30,597 nt of DNA, taken from positions 1 through 30,597 of the IMG/VR virus record IMGVR_UViG_3300034105_002155. One strand, 5' to 3'. The DNA comes from a virus. The notes under the pieces were generated by a model. It was not told where the DNA came from, did no database searches, and saw only the letters and a list, made by a program, of their open reading frames with translations. Made by a program: the position numbers and the translations under genes. Below are positions 15,344 to 23,523 of the stretch, piece after piece (the stretch's first letter is position 1; every line of letters starts with the position of its first letter).

Positions 15344-16932
15344 AAAGGCTAGAATCTATAGAAGACGAAATTGATACAGTATCCACAATTGATATATCAA
15401 ATACTTCAGACTGGTTCCATTTTCAAAAGTTAGACGGACCACAAGATGACCCATTTAAGATTGGTCTAGAAGAAATTAAAAAGCTAAGAGGCCTTGGAAC
15501 AAACTTTAAGCGTAAAATTAATCGTGATTTTTCAAAAGCATTTGTTGGAACAAGCGGAGTTGCCACACAGCAAAACCTACTACAGCAAGCTATTAGCGGA
15601 TATGCATTATTTGATCTTGTAGAGCCAACATATAACCTAGAATATCTTTCAAAAATTTATGAAGTTTCAACATATAACTATGCCGCAATTAATGCAAAGG
15701 TTTCAAATATTGTTGGTCTAGGGTATATGTTTACAGAAACATCTAAGGCAAAAGATGCAATGGATGCAATAACAGACGATAAGCAGCTAGACAGAGCACG
15801 TTCAAAGATTGATAGAATTAAAACACAGCTAGATAAATGGCTTGACGATTGTAATGAAGAAGAGTCTTTTACAGAGACCCTCATAAAGGCCTACACAGAC
15901 CTTGAGGCAACAGGAAACGGTTACATAGAGATAGGACGTACAGTCACTGGAGATATCGGCTACATAGGCCACATACCCGCTAAAACAATGCGTGTGCGTA
16001 GATTCCGTGACGGCTTCATTCAATTGCTTTATGGTAAGGCCGTATTCTTCCGCAACTTTGGGGACCTAGAAACACCTAGCCCAATTGCTGGTCAAGAAGA
16101 TAGACCAAATGAAATTATACATTTAAAAAAGTATACTCCAATGAATAACTACTATGGAGTTCCAGATATTATTGCAGCGCAACAAGCGTTGGCTGGAAAT
16201 GAATTTGCAGGAAGATATAACCTAGACTACTTTGAAAATAAGGCGGTCCCAAGATATATTATTACAGTAAAAGGAGCAAAGCTTTCCCCAGAGTCAGAAA
16301 GAAAACTACTAGAGTTCTTCCAAGTTGGACTAAAAGGAAAGAACCATAGATCCCTATATATCCCATTGCCAGCAGATACTCCAGACTCAAAAACCGAATT
16401 TAAGATGGAGCCAATTGAAGCAGGCGAACAAGAGTCTTCATTTAATATCTATCGTAAATCTAATAGAGATGAAATCTTGCTGGCTCACCGTGTCCCAATT
16501 AGCAAGATAGGTATCCCAGAAGGAATTAACTTAGCAGCAGCCAGAGATGCAGATAAAACATTTAAAGAGCAGGTATGTCGCCCATCACAAGATAGGCTTG
16601 AAAAGAAGCTAAACTATTTAATTGCAGAAAAGACAGATGTCGTACAATTAAAGTTTAATGAACTTAGCCTTACTGACGAAGAGACACAAAGCCGCATTGA
16701 CGAAATTTATTTAAGAATGCAGGTAATTACCCCTAACGAAGTTCGCATTAGAAAGAACATGACAACCGTAGACGGTGGAGACGAAATGGTGGATTTAAAA
16801 CCCCAGCAAGTAGCTGACCAAAAGGCAAAGTCTACTGGAAATAAAAAGCGAGATCAGCAAAGATCGGCTAATGCCCCAGACAAAAGCGGAGAGGCCAGAA
16901 ACCCAAAGGGAGATGGTCCAAAAGTCAAGTAA
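15340..16932 (+). CDS. Portal protein
   Basis: The 530-aa product forms the dodecameric ring through which DNA enters the head. It shows family signatures: an N-terminal region with YNYAAINAKVSNIVGLGY, the ATGNGYIEIGR strand-turn-strand near residue 188, NEIIHLKKYTPMNNYYGVPD near 255, and an FENKAVPRYIITV block. The long helical part with VPISKIGIPEG and AARDADKTFKEQVCRPSQDRLEKKLNYL follows. The C-terminus is Lys/Asp/Gln-rich and probably disordered. Length and motifs fit the HK97/PBSX-type portal. Protease, scaffold and capsid genes follow, the standard order. No terminase gene is in the window. Confidence 0.92.
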   Translation: MKRLESIEDEIDTVSTIDISNTSDWFHFQKLDGPQDDPFKIGLEEIKKLRGLGTNFKRKINRDFSKAFVGTSGVATQQNLLQQAISGYALFDLVEPTYNLEYLSKIYEVSTYNYAAINAKVSNIVGLGYMFTETSKAKDAMDAITDDKQLDRARSKIDRIKTQLDKWLDDCNEEESFTETLIKAYTDLEATGNGYIEIGRTVTGDIGYIGHIPAKTMRVRRFRDGFIQLLYGKAVFFRNFGDLETPSPIAGQEDRPNEIIHLKKYTPMNNYYGVPDIIAAQQALAGNEFAGRYNLDYFENKAVPRYIITVKGAKLSPESERKLLEFFQVGLKGKNHRSLYIPLPADTPDSKTEFKMEPIEAGEQESSFNIYRKSNRDEILLAHRVPISKIGIPEGINLAAARDADKTFKEQVCRPSQDRLEKKLNYLIAEKTDVVQLKFNELSLTDEETQSRIDEIYLRMQVITPNEVRIRKNMTTVDGGDEMVDLKPQQVADQKAKSTGNKKRDQQRSANAPDKSGEARNPKGDGPKVK

Positions 16933-16949
16933 GTTTAATCGACTACTAT

Positions 16950-16978
16950 TTGCGTTAGAGTAGATAAACCTATAAAAT
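16950..16978 (+). promoter_or_regulatory. Promoter TTGCGT-17-TAAAAT, leaderless
   Basis: TTGCGT (16950-16955), a 17-base spacer and TAAAAT (16973-16978, within TATAAAAT) lie in the 53-base gap before the protease gene. Initiation about eight bases later would coincide with ATG 16986, which has no Shine-Dalgarno site, so a leaderless mRNA is expected. Confidence 0.65.
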
Positions 16979-16985
16979 TAAGCAT

Positions 16986-18296
16986 ATGAACATTGAAAAA
17001 GGCCTATGGTCAAGTAATGGCGACAACTTGCACTTGTCAGTACCATTTACTAAAGTCAACCGTGAAAATAGAACCGTCTCTGGTTTTGCAACATTAGATA
17101 ATGTTGATCAAACAGGCGACGTTGTTACTGCTGAAGCAAGCATGAAAGCATTTGAAAGTTTCAGAGGAAACCTTCGTGAGATGCATCAGCCACTAGCCGT
17201 CGGCAAGGTTGTTTCATTTAAGCCAGAGACATACTACGACCAGACAACAAAAGAATTTTACAATGGAGTTTATGTAACTTCATATATTTCAAAGGGTGCA
17301 CAAGATACTTGGGAAAAAGTTCTTGATGGCACTCTTTCTGGTTTTTCAATCGGCGGAAAAATAACAGAGTCTGACAATGAAGTTAATAAGGCGGACGGAA
17401 CACAGGTTAGATTTATCAAGGCTTATGATCTAGTAGAGCTATCAATTGTAGACTCACCAGCAAATCAACTTTGCAATATTCTCTCAATTGAAAAGATGAA
17501 TGGCCAACTTGTATTCAAGGGAATGGCAGCAGATGTTGTTACAGAAAATATTTTTTATTGTGAAGAAAGCGATTCTGTTTTTATGTCAACAGAAAAAACT
17601 TTTGATTCGCCAATCACAGGTAAGCCAGCAAAGATTATTGGCTGGGTAGAAAGTTCAGACATGAACAAGTCAAAAGAAATAGATAAGATTCTTGCTTCAT
17701 TTAAGAAGACAAGATTAGCGTTGCCTGAAACACAAACAATTGCAAAACAGGCAAACGTAGAAGGAGGTAATGAGATGTCAGACGTACAAAATGATGTAGT
17801 TGTAGAAGCTGTAGAAGCAGAAACAATTATTGAAAAGTCTGTCGAGGTTGTAGAAGAAGTAGCAGCAGTTGAGGCTATTGCAGAAACAACCGAAGACACA
17901 ACTCCTGCCGACTCCGTTGAAGAAACAGTTGAAAAAACAGCTGATCCTGACTTTGCAAAAATGTTAGGCGATCTTAAGGGATTTTTCTCGGAGACACTCG
18001 CAAAGGCTACAGACGCAAATGCGGCTCAAGTTTCAGAAATTAAAGAAACAGTTGAGTCATTCAGCAAGAGCGTAAATGGCCAAATTGCAGAGTTGGCAGA
18101 AAAGCACAATGCATTAAGCACAGCAGTGCTAGAAATCAAAGGCACCATTGATGGTGTTCAAAAGCGTGTAGATGCCGTTGAAGGCGACACAGCTATTAAG
18201 AAGTCTTCTGATCTTGGCCGTTCAGAGGTTGTAACAAAAAAATCAACATGGAACGGTTCTTTCCTCGGTTCCGTAAATGAAATCTTTTCAAACTAA
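16986..18296 (+). CDS. HK97-type prohead protease fused to scaffold
   Basis: Residues 1-170 are a serine prohead protease (U35/S78-like): VSGFATLDNVDQTGDVVTAE, catalytic His67 in LREMHQPLAVG, Ser121 in LSGFSIGGK, and YDLVELSIVDSPAN carrying the third polar residue. It cleaves scaffold and capsid during head maturation. Residues 170-260 are a linker with a small beta domain (SPITGKPAKIIGWVES). From Met264 the sequence becomes acidic, Val/Glu-rich and then coiled coil (LAKATDANAAQVSEIKETVE ... VLEIKGTIDGVQKRVDAVEG), typical of scaffolding proteins. A strong internal start at Met264 suggests the scaffold is also made alone. At 436 aa the protein is longer than a stand-alone protease, which fits the fusion. 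Confidence 0.9.
   Translation: MNIEKGLWSSNGDNLHLSVPFTKVNRENRTVSGFATLDNVDQTGDVVTAEASMKAFESFRGNLREMHQPLAVGKVVSFKPETYYDQTTKEFYNGVYVTSYISKGAQDTWEKVLDGTLSGFSIGGKITESDNEVNKADGTQVRFIKAYDLVELSIVDSPANQLCNILSIEKMNGQLVFKGMAADVVTENIFYCEESDSVFMSTEKTFDSPITGKPAKIIGWVESSDMNKSKEIDKILASFKKTRLALPETQTIAKQANVEGGNEMSDVQNDVVVEAVEAETIIEKSVEVVEEVAAVEAIAETTEDTTPADSVEETVEKTADPDFAKMLGDLKGFFSETLAKATDANAAQVSEIKETVESFSKSVNGQIAELAEKHNALSTAVLEIKGTIDGVQKRVDAVEGDTAIKKSSDLGRSEVVTKKSTWNGSFLGSVNEIFSN
17775..18296 (+). CDS. Nested scaffold protein from internal in-frame start
   Basis: Inside the protease gene, AAGGAGGT (17761-17768) lies seven bases before an in-frame ATG at 17775. It is among the best Shine-Dalgarno sites in the window, although no gene starts there in another frame. 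The product would be 173 aa, beginning MSDVQNDVVV: an acidic N-terminus, then a coiled coil, without the protease domain. Lambda C/Nu3 is the classical precedent for a protease gene with a nested scaffold. The sequence shows the start signal; expression is inferred. Confidence 0.75.
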   Translation: MSDVQNDVVVEAVEAETIIEKSVEVVEEVAAVEAIAETTEDTTPADSVEETVEKTADPDFAKMLGDLKGFFSETLAKATDANAAQVSEIKETVESFSKSVNGQIAELAEKHNALSTAVLEIKGTIDGVQKRVDAVEGDTAIKKSSDLGRSEVVTKKSTWNGSFLGSVNEIFSN

Positions 18297-18314
18297 AGGG
18301 TAGGTGAAATAAAA

Positions 18315-19364
18315 ATGAGTAATGAACTATTAGAAAAAGCAGTAGCAGCAGGTACAAACGTAACTGGTAGCTATGCATCCGCAACTGGTGGAACTGGAGT
18401 ACACACAGCGTCTGAAAACGGCAACGGTGGACTTCTAAACCCAGAACAATCAGCGCGATTTCTAGACTATATGTTCGACGCTACCGTAATTGGTAAGGTT
18501 GCACGTACTGTCCGAATGAAAGCAGATACAACAGAGATTGACCGTATGTCTATCGGCGAGAAGCTTGTAAAGCTTGCAACTGAAGCAGACAACACAGGAG
18601 TTAACTCACCTGTAACATTCTCAAAAATTTCTTTGACAACAAAGAAGCTTCGCATGGACTGGGAACTTTCAACAGAGTCTCTTGAAGACAATATTGAAGG
18701 CGCAGACGTCGAAGATCATATTGCCAGAATGATGGCAACACAAGCAGGTAACGATATTGAAGATTTGATCCTAAACGGAGACACTTCACTAACAGACGAT
18801 GCCCTATACAAGTCATTTAATGGCGTTGTAAAGAAGGCAAAGACTTCAGGTCGCGTAGTAGATGCAGCTGGAGCAGCCGTTTCACGTGCTGTATTCAACT
18901 CTGCACTTAAGGCACTTCCACGTAAGTACAAGCAGCGTCGTACAGACCTTCGCTTCCTTGCAGGATCAAACTTGATCCAGGATTACCTATACTCAACATC
19001 TAATTCAACAAACTTTGCAAACCCACAGGATATTGCTTCAGGCATCATCCGTGGTGATGTTCCAGTTGTTGGAGGTCCAGCAGGATATGTAGCTCCATAC
19101 GCATTTGGTATTCCAATCGTTGAAGTTCCACTTCTTAGCGAGACACAGGCTGGTACATATGCTAGCCCATCAGGTTCACACGGAGATATCCACTTGACAT
19201 TCCCAAATAACGTTGTTATTGGTATCAAGCGTGATGTTACTGTTTACCGCTTCTTCTGGCCACGTAAGGACTCAGTCGAGTACACAATGTATACTCGTGT
19301 TGGCGTCCAGATCGAGCAAGCAGATGCTTGGGTAGTCGTAAAGAACGTTAAGGTTGCTTCTTAA
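18315..19364 (+). CDS. Major capsid protein, HK97 fold
   Basis: The 349-aa product follows the protease-scaffold gene by 18 bases, with AGGTG as ribosome site. A flexible Gly/Ala/Thr-rich N-terminus (about 1-40) precedes LLNPEQSARFLDYMFDATVI. The E-loop/P-domain region follows: MKADTTEIDRMSIGEKLVKL, then LTTKKLRMDWELSTESLEDN and EDHIARMMATQAGNDIEDLI, where the LNGDTS motif is typical. The A-domain has FGIPIVEVPLLSE and HLTFPNNVVIGIKRDVTVYR, with VEYTMYTRVGVQIEQADAWV near the end, a familiar HK97-fold ending. Codon choice looks less AT-biased than in neighbours (many CGT, AAG and CTT codons), as expected for the most highly expressed gene. A strong terminator follows. Confidence 0.93.
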   Translation: MSNELLEKAVAAGTNVTGSYASATGGTGVHTASENGNGGLLNPEQSARFLDYMFDATVIGKVARTVRMKADTTEIDRMSIGEKLVKLATEADNTGVNSPVTFSKISLTTKKLRMDWELSTESLEDNIEGADVEDHIARMMATQAGNDIEDLILNGDTSLTDDALYKSFNGVVKKAKTSGRVVDAAGAAVSRAVFNSALKALPRKYKQRRTDLRFLAGSNLIQDYLYSTSNSTNFANPQDIASGIIRGDVPVVGGPAGYVAPYAFGIPIVEVPLLSETQAGTYASPSGSHGDIHLTFPNNVVIGIKRDVTVYRFFWPRKDSVEYTMYTRVGVQIEQADAWVVVKNVKVAS

Positions 19365-19390
19365 TTAATTAAGAATTAAACTACCGAAAT

Positions 19391-19422
19391 GCCCCCAATT
19401 AATTTTGGGGGCTTTTCATTTT
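19391..19422 (+). terminator. Rho-independent terminator after capsid gene
   Basis: GCCCCCAA (19391-19398) pairs perfectly with TTGGGGGC (19405-19412) around a six-base loop and is followed by TTTTCATTTT. This is a textbook intrinsic terminator, 27 bases after the capsid stop codon. Confidence 0.93.
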
Positions 19423-19441
19423 AATTTAACAATGCTATAAT
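19413..19441 (+). promoter_or_regulatory. Promoter TTTTCA-17-TATAAT with TGC extension
   Basis: TTTTCA (19413-19418) overlaps the T-tract of the terminator. After 17 bases comes TATAAT (19436-19441), preceded by TGC. Initiation would be near 19448, upstream of AAGGAG and ATG 19472. It should drive the neck and tail-completion genes. Confidence 0.75.
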
Positions 19442-19471
19442 TAAAGGACCTAGAAAAAGGAGAATATAAGT

Positions 19472-19864
19472 ATGTCGTTTGACACATTAAAGGTAGCCGA
19501 ATTAAAAGTAATTGCAGAAGATTTTGCGGTTGACACAGAAGGCTTAAAGAACAAAAAAGACATTATTGCAGCCCTATCCGAAGAAGGAGTTTCTTGGTCA
19601 GTCTATCAAAAGACAAAGCAAGAAATTGAAGATAATCTAGAAGAGATTGAAATAATTCCTAGACTAGATCCAAAGAAAGTAGACGCAGACTCTATTTTGG
19701 TAAGAATGACAAGAGAGAATTATCGATACGATATTCATGGTCATACATTTACGAAAGAACATCCGTTCGTTGCAATGCCAGAAGAAGACGCTCAAAAAAT
19801 TTTTGATACAGAGGAGGGTTTTCGTTTAGCGACACCAAAGGAAGTCCAAGACTTTTATCACTAA
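19472..19864 (+). CDS. SAP/HeH-like virion protein, 130 aa
   Basis: AAGGAG at 19457-19462 supports the start. The first 45 residues (LKVAELKVIAEDFAVDTEGL, KKDIIAALSEEGV) fit a SAP/HeH/Rho-N helix-extension-helix, commonly found in small phage proteins encoded right after the capsid gene. The C-terminal half (ILVRMTRENYRYDIHGHTFT, HPFVAMPEEDAQKIFD, FRLATPKEVQDFYH) matches a conserved module I have seen next to such domains. It is probably a head or neck accessory factor; DNA contact by the SAP-like part is possible. The exact role is unknown. Confidence 0.7.
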   Translation: MSFDTLKVAELKVIAEDFAVDTEGLKNKKDIIAALSEEGVSWSVYQKTKQEIEDNLEEIEIIPRLDPKKVDADSILVRMTRENYRYDIHGHTFTKEHPFVAMPEEDAQKIFDTEEGFRLATPKEVQDFYH

Positions 19865-19880
19865 ACGTTAACATAAGTTA

Positions 19881-20849
19881 ATGGCAGAAATATATAAATC
19901 TCAAACATCTACAGTAAAAACAAAAATATACTGGGGTGGAGAAATAACGGATGCAGACGGACCAGTTGTAGCAACAGTAAGACAAGTAACTACTGATGGA
20001 ACCGTTTATCCTACACTTGCAACTTATACTGCCACAAAACTAGAGTCGGACATTGGTACGTATCAGATTACGATACCGTACAGCCTCGCCCTACAGCCTA
20101 AAAAACTTAGAATAACTTGGACGTATCAGGTAGGCGGAATAGAGGGTAGAAATACTCAAGTTGTAGATATAGTAACTCCATACGTAGATATATCTGATGT
20201 CATAGATGATTTAAATTTTGGAACAGACCCATCTGACCCAAACTACAAAACTTATGGCGAGCTTCAGCTAGCAGAGAAATATGCTAGAAAATTAATTGAG
20301 GCTTATACAAACCAAGTTTTTTATTCATACAATGGAACACAGGTTGCCCAAGGATATGGGTCAGATATACTTCCTTTGCCAATAAGAATAGAAGAGATTA
20401 CAAGATTACACGAAGAAGATGTTCAAGTATTTGAAGTTGGAGTAAATACAAACAACTGGTTTTATACACCAATAGTCTCTGAATCAAATTATGGAATAAG
20501 AGTAAATTTGCAGGACATGCAAGACGATTTAGTTTATTCAGCAAATGGAATGATACCTCCATCAATTAACAGCAGAGGATATTCTGGGACATTTAAAAAA
20601 GACTTCAGGTATAAGGTTGAAGGAGTATTTGGTTGGTACTACGTGCCAGACAATGTTAGAGAAGCGTCTAAGATTCTAATGAAACAATACTTTGAGCAAG
20701 ACCGTGCTTGGAAAGATAAATACGTAAAGAACATAAGCACATTTGACTGGAAGTTTGAGTTTATGGAAGATGCACATAGAGGCACAGGGAATCTGTATGC
20801 AGATCAGCTCCTTGCACCATATATAACAAACGGTATGGTTGTATTTTAA
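19881..20849 (+). CDS. Head-tail connector (adaptor) protein with N-terminal beta domain
   Basis: The 322-aa product has two parts. Residues 1-105 form an Ig-like beta domain (ITDADGPVVATVRQVTTDGT, YQITIPYSLALQPKKLRITW). Residues 105-322 have the helical adaptor pattern: YVDISDVIDDLNFG, YGELQLAEKYARKLIEAYTN, and late VPDNVREASKILMKQYFEQD with DRAWKDKYV. That order fits gp6/gp15-type connector proteins, which dock below the portal. The N-terminal domain makes it longer than typical adaptors. No strong ribosome site is present; the closest is the upstream gene end 17 bases away. Assignment rests on position plus helix pattern. Confidence 0.7.
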   Translation: MAEIYKSQTSTVKTKIYWGGEITDADGPVVATVRQVTTDGTVYPTLATYTATKLESDIGTYQITIPYSLALQPKKLRITWTYQVGGIEGRNTQVVDIVTPYVDISDVIDDLNFGTDPSDPNYKTYGELQLAEKYARKLIEAYTNQVFYSYNGTQVAQGYGSDILPLPIRIEEITRLHEEDVQVFEVGVNTNNWFYTPIVSESNYGIRVNLQDMQDDLVYSANGMIPPSINSRGYSGTFKKDFRYKVEGVFGWYYVPDNVREASKILMKQYFEQDRAWKDKYVKNISTFDWKFEFMEDAHRGTGNLYADQLLAPYITNGMVVF

Positions 20850-21275
20850 ATGAGCCTGGCAACTTCCCTAATGCCACTTCAGCTTGACATATATCTTCAA
20901 TCAGATACACAAGATGCAAACACTGGCGCTATCAAAAAAGACTGGGCCTATTCTAAAACAATGCAGTGCTCTGCAAAAGGAATAATATCCAACTCAGGCA
21001 CAGGTCGTGGCGGTGACAGACAAACCCTTAACACAAAATATTCTAACGAGCAAATGCTTGAAATAAGAAGCGTTGATCAGATTACTTATAGAGACAAGAT
21101 AACAAACATTAGAGACATTAAGGGTAACATAGTTTGGAAAGAATTAGACTTTCCATCAGAAACCCCGACAGTATTTGAAGTAATTAGCTCAACTCCGATA
21201 ACAGATCCATTTGGTAATATCCTTGCATATAACTCTATTGTTAAAAGATCGGAGAATCAGCAAATTGGAATCTAA
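20850..21275 (+). CDS. Putative head-closure protein, 141 aa
   Basis: The start abuts the preceding stop (TAA then ATG). The beta-rich sequence has LQLDIYLQSDTQDANTGAIK, then YSKTMQCSAKGIIS near residues 31-44, and ends IVKRSENQQIGI. Size, strand layout and position after the connector fit head-closure (gp16/Hc1-like) proteins that seal the portal channel. No catalytic motif is seen. The assignment is positional with moderate support. Confidence 0.6.
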   Translation: MSLATSLMPLQLDIYLQSDTQDANTGAIKKDWAYSKTMQCSAKGIISNSGTGRGGDRQTLNTKYSNEQMLEIRSVDQITYRDKITNIRDIKGNIVWKELDFPSETPTVFEVISSTPITDPFGNILAYNSIVKRSENQQIGI

Positions 21276-22053
21276 TGTCGCACTTCTTCGAGCCGCAAGC
21301 GGACTAGAAAGATTAATGGCTGGAGCCCCAGTGGGTCCAGTAAAAGATAGCAATGTAGCACAGATATCTGCATTCCTATATCATCAAGCCAATGTGCTTG
21401 CCAAATTAGATTCAGATGCAGCATTTAAAAAACTATTTAAAAGAACAATATTTGATAGCATTAATAAAGAGTTCGGTCAGTATATAGATGCAAAGGCAAG
21501 AGTAAAGCCAAACTCATTACACCATGTATACGAGTGGAATAAAGCTGGACAGCCTACAAGTAGACTATTTCTATTAAAACAAATAGATTCATCTGGACTA
21601 TCATTTAAAATAGACTCAAACTTTATTCTTTCAAGATCAGCTGTTCCATCAAGAAACAAAAAGCAAAAGAAGAAATACATATTTGCAAATAAGGCGGATG
21701 TAATGGAAGCTGGGCTACCAGTTACAATAAGACCAAAGTCTGCAGAAAGACTTGTATTTGAATTAGACGGAATAACAGTCTTTATGCCAAAGGGCTCATC
21801 CGTAACAGTAAAAAGCCCAGGCGGAAAAGCATCAAGCAATCAATTTAAATTGGCCTACTCACAATTCTTTTCAGGCAACCTAGTGAATATAGCAATCAAA
21901 AATTCTGGATTTCAAAACCTATTTAATGCGGGAATGACAAAAGCGCTAGCAGTCCCAGGATCAATAAAGAAAATCCAATATTCATTTAGCCCTAACGCAA
22001 TAAGAGCAGAGGCAGATATGTCATTGGCAAAAGCATTTGGAGGGGCACTATGA
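21265..22053 (+). CDS. Putative neck/tail-completion protein, 262 aa
   Basis: The start is set at TTG 21265 because GGAGA (21251-21255) lies nine bases ahead; the product begins MESNVALLRAASGLERLMAG and overlaps the previous gene by 11 bases. A longer in-frame start at 21211 would overlap that gene more and has no ribosome site; ATG 21316 is the shorter alternative. The protein is basic, with KKLFKRTIFDSINKEFGQYI and a Lys run RNKKQKKKYIF near residue 132, followed by FELDGITVFMPKGSSVTVKS. I do not recognise the family. Position between head closure and tail completion suggests a neck component. Confidence 0.65.
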   Translation: MESNVALLRAASGLERLMAGAPVGPVKDSNVAQISAFLYHQANVLAKLDSDAAFKKLFKRTIFDSINKEFGQYIDAKARVKPNSLHHVYEWNKAGQPTSRLFLLKQIDSSGLSFKIDSNFILSRSAVPSRNKKQKKKYIFANKADVMEAGLPVTIRPKSAERLVFELDGITVFMPKGSSVTVKSPGGKASSNQFKLAYSQFFSGNLVNIAIKNSGFQNLFNAGMTKALAVPGSIKKIQYSFSPNAIRAEADMSLAKAFGGAL

Positions 22054-22556
22054 TAGATTATAATATAGACGCAATGTATGAGATAAGAAAGCACCTATGG
22101 CAAGAGCTTATATTGAATAAAATATTCAATGACTCAGATTACTATAGTGATAATATAGGCAAAGAGATTATCCCAATTATCCCAGTCCAGCAACAGCCCG
22201 AGTTAAATCAATTTTTAAGCGGGAAGAAGCATATAGTCTATGACAAGATAGGCCTATCCTATGAAGAGAACTGGATGATATGCTGCGAAAAGATTCTATT
22301 TACTATATATGCCACTGATTTTTCAGAGATCAATCAGATTAGAAATTTAATGCTAGACGTATTTAGAAGAATGGACGACTCAGCCAAAGATCTAAATGCC
22401 TCAAAATCAACTCCAAAGATTAAGTTCTTTAACACAATGGTTGCCGAAATATCACCCACTGAGCCATCCCAAGAGCTACAGGGATTTTTGTCTGCAGATG
22501 TGATCCTTGAGGTTAAATATGCAAGAACGACAGACGGAGATGGAAGATTTAACTAG
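22050..22556 (+). CDS. Putative tail terminator/completion protein, 168 aa
   Basis: It begins at an ATGA overlap with the previous stop. The sequence has MYEIRKHLWQELILNKIFND, then IIPIIPVQQQPELNQFLSGK, a central KILFTIYATDFSEINQIRNL and a C-terminal strand GFLSADVILEVKYARTTDGD. The alpha/beta arrangement with paired central strands, the length and the position immediately before the tail tube gene match tail terminator or completion proteins in siphophages. No strong sequence signature is available, so the call is mainly from context. Confidence 0.65.
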   Translation: MIDYNIDAMYEIRKHLWQELILNKIFNDSDYYSDNIGKEIIPIIPVQQQPELNQFLSGKKHIVYDKIGLSYEENWMICCEKILFTIYATDFSEINQIRNLMLDVFRRMDDSAKDLNASKSTPKIKFFNTMVAEISPTEPSQELQGFLSADVILEVKYARTTDGDGRFN

Positions 22557-22557
22557 G

Positions 22558-22586
22558 TTGCTTTTGGGTGCATTATACTCTAAAAT
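22558..22586 (+). promoter_or_regulatory. Promoter candidate TTGCTT-17-TAAAAT with inverted repeat
   Basis: TTGCTT (22558-22563), a 17-base spacer and TAAAAT (22581-22586) fit the window's promoter pattern. The inverted repeat CTCTAA (22578-22583) / TTAGAG (22592-22597) overlaps the -10 and could be an operator or early hairpin. A 90-base leader leads to AGGAGG (22665-22670) and ATG 22678. Nothing else is seen in this gap. Confidence 0.5.
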
Positions 22587-22677
22587 TAGTCTTAGAGGAA
22601 AAGAGCCTAGCCAGCTTGATTTAAAGTTTTAAAGTAAGTCAATATATATATATTTATTTAACAGGAGGTTTTACAAC

Positions 22678-23415
22678 ATGGCACAAAACACAGGTAATGC
22701 TAGAAATATTCTCGTTGGTGCGTCTCCACTGTTTCTTTCAGTAACAGACATCACTAGCGGAGACTACGTAGCTTCTGCACCAGCAGGAGTTAAGAATGAT
22801 TTCGCAGCAAACAAGAATAAGACAGTTCCAGCATTTAAAACTGGAGAGTCTTACACAGATTCTTTGAACAAAGTAGACACCACGACAGCAGCAACAGGTG
22901 CAGTATCACCAGCTCTTGATACAAAGGGTGCATTTTACCGTAACGTAGGTTACACAAACAATGGTCTTCAGGTTACATACAACCCATCATACGGTTCAGT
23001 AACAGTAGATCAGCTTCTTGACACAGCAAAGCTTTTCAAGGAGTCTATGGAAGTTATGATCGCAACAGAAATGGCAGAAGGTACTCTTGAGAACGTTCTT
23101 GCAGTATTCGGTCAGCGCTCAACAACACTTACAGAATCTGGCAAAAAGCTAGGTCTTGCAGGTGGAGCTCTTGGTGAAGCGCCAACAGAGCGTCAGCTTA
23201 TTGCAGTTGGTCAAGCACCAACTTCAACAGCAGAATCTGCAACTGAGCGTGTATACTATGCACGTCGTGTTCTTTCTGTACAACAGTCACAGTTCTCTTT
23301 GGCTCGTAACGCAGCATCAACATTCCCAGTAACATTCCGTTTGCTACCATCTGGTGAGTTAACTCACGCAGGTGAAGAATACGGTTTCATCGTAGACCGC
23401 GTTCTTTCAGCATAA
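22678..23415 (+). CDS. Major tail (tube) protein
   Basis: AGGAGG eight bases upstream gives a strong start. The 245-aa protein begins MAQNTGNARNILVGASPLFL and contains FYRNVGYTNNGLQVTYNPSY, VTVDQLLDTAKLFKESMEVM, TEMAEGTLENVLAVFGQ and the C-terminal VTFRLLPSGELTHAGEEYGF. This is the pattern of major tail proteins: N-terminal strands, a central helix and a final beta hairpin. Hexamers would stack around the tape measure. Codon use shifts toward CGT, CTT and AAG as in the capsid gene, consistent with high expression. Isolated between its own leader and a terminator. Confidence 0.85.
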   Translation: MAQNTGNARNILVGASPLFLSVTDITSGDYVASAPAGVKNDFAANKNKTVPAFKTGESYTDSLNKVDTTTAATGAVSPALDTKGAFYRNVGYTNNGLQVTYNPSYGSVTVDQLLDTAKLFKESMEVMIATEMAEGTLENVLAVFGQRSTTLTESGKKLGLAGGALGEAPTERQLIAVGQAPTSTAESATERVYYARRVLSVQQSQFSLARNAASTFPVTFRLLPSGELTHAGEEYGFIVDRVLSA

Positions 23416-23438
23416 TTAATTAAATTAATTAATAGGAC

Positions 23439-23458
23439 CCCCCCAAGAAATTGGGGGG
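23439..23458 (+). terminator. Terminator after major tail gene
   Basis: CCCCCCAA (23439-23446) pairs with TTGGGGGG (23451-23458) around a GAAA (GNRA) tetraloop, followed by TTTCCTATTG. The stem core is shared with the hairpins at 7711 and 19391. The T-run is short, so partial read-through into the chaperone genes is plausible. Confidence 0.85.
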
Positions 23459-23465
23459 TTTCCTA

Positions 23466-23494
23466 TTGCCCTTATATTTTCTATATGATACAAT
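23466..23494 (+). promoter_or_regulatory. Promoter TTGCCC-17-TACAAT with TGA extension
   Basis: TTGCCC (23466-23471) and TACAAT (23489-23494) are separated by 17 bases, with TGA ahead of the -10. It lies directly after the terminator and ahead of AGGAGG (23512-23517) and the TTG start at 23524. Confidence 0.72.
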
Positions 23495-23523
23495 AATTAT
23501 AAGTAGATCCTAGGAGGATTAAA

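Noticed and set aside
21211-21264. TTG 21211 as start of the neck gene
   Set aside because: It has no ribosome site and would overlap the head-closure gene by 65 bases; TTG 21265 follows GGAGA at good spacing.
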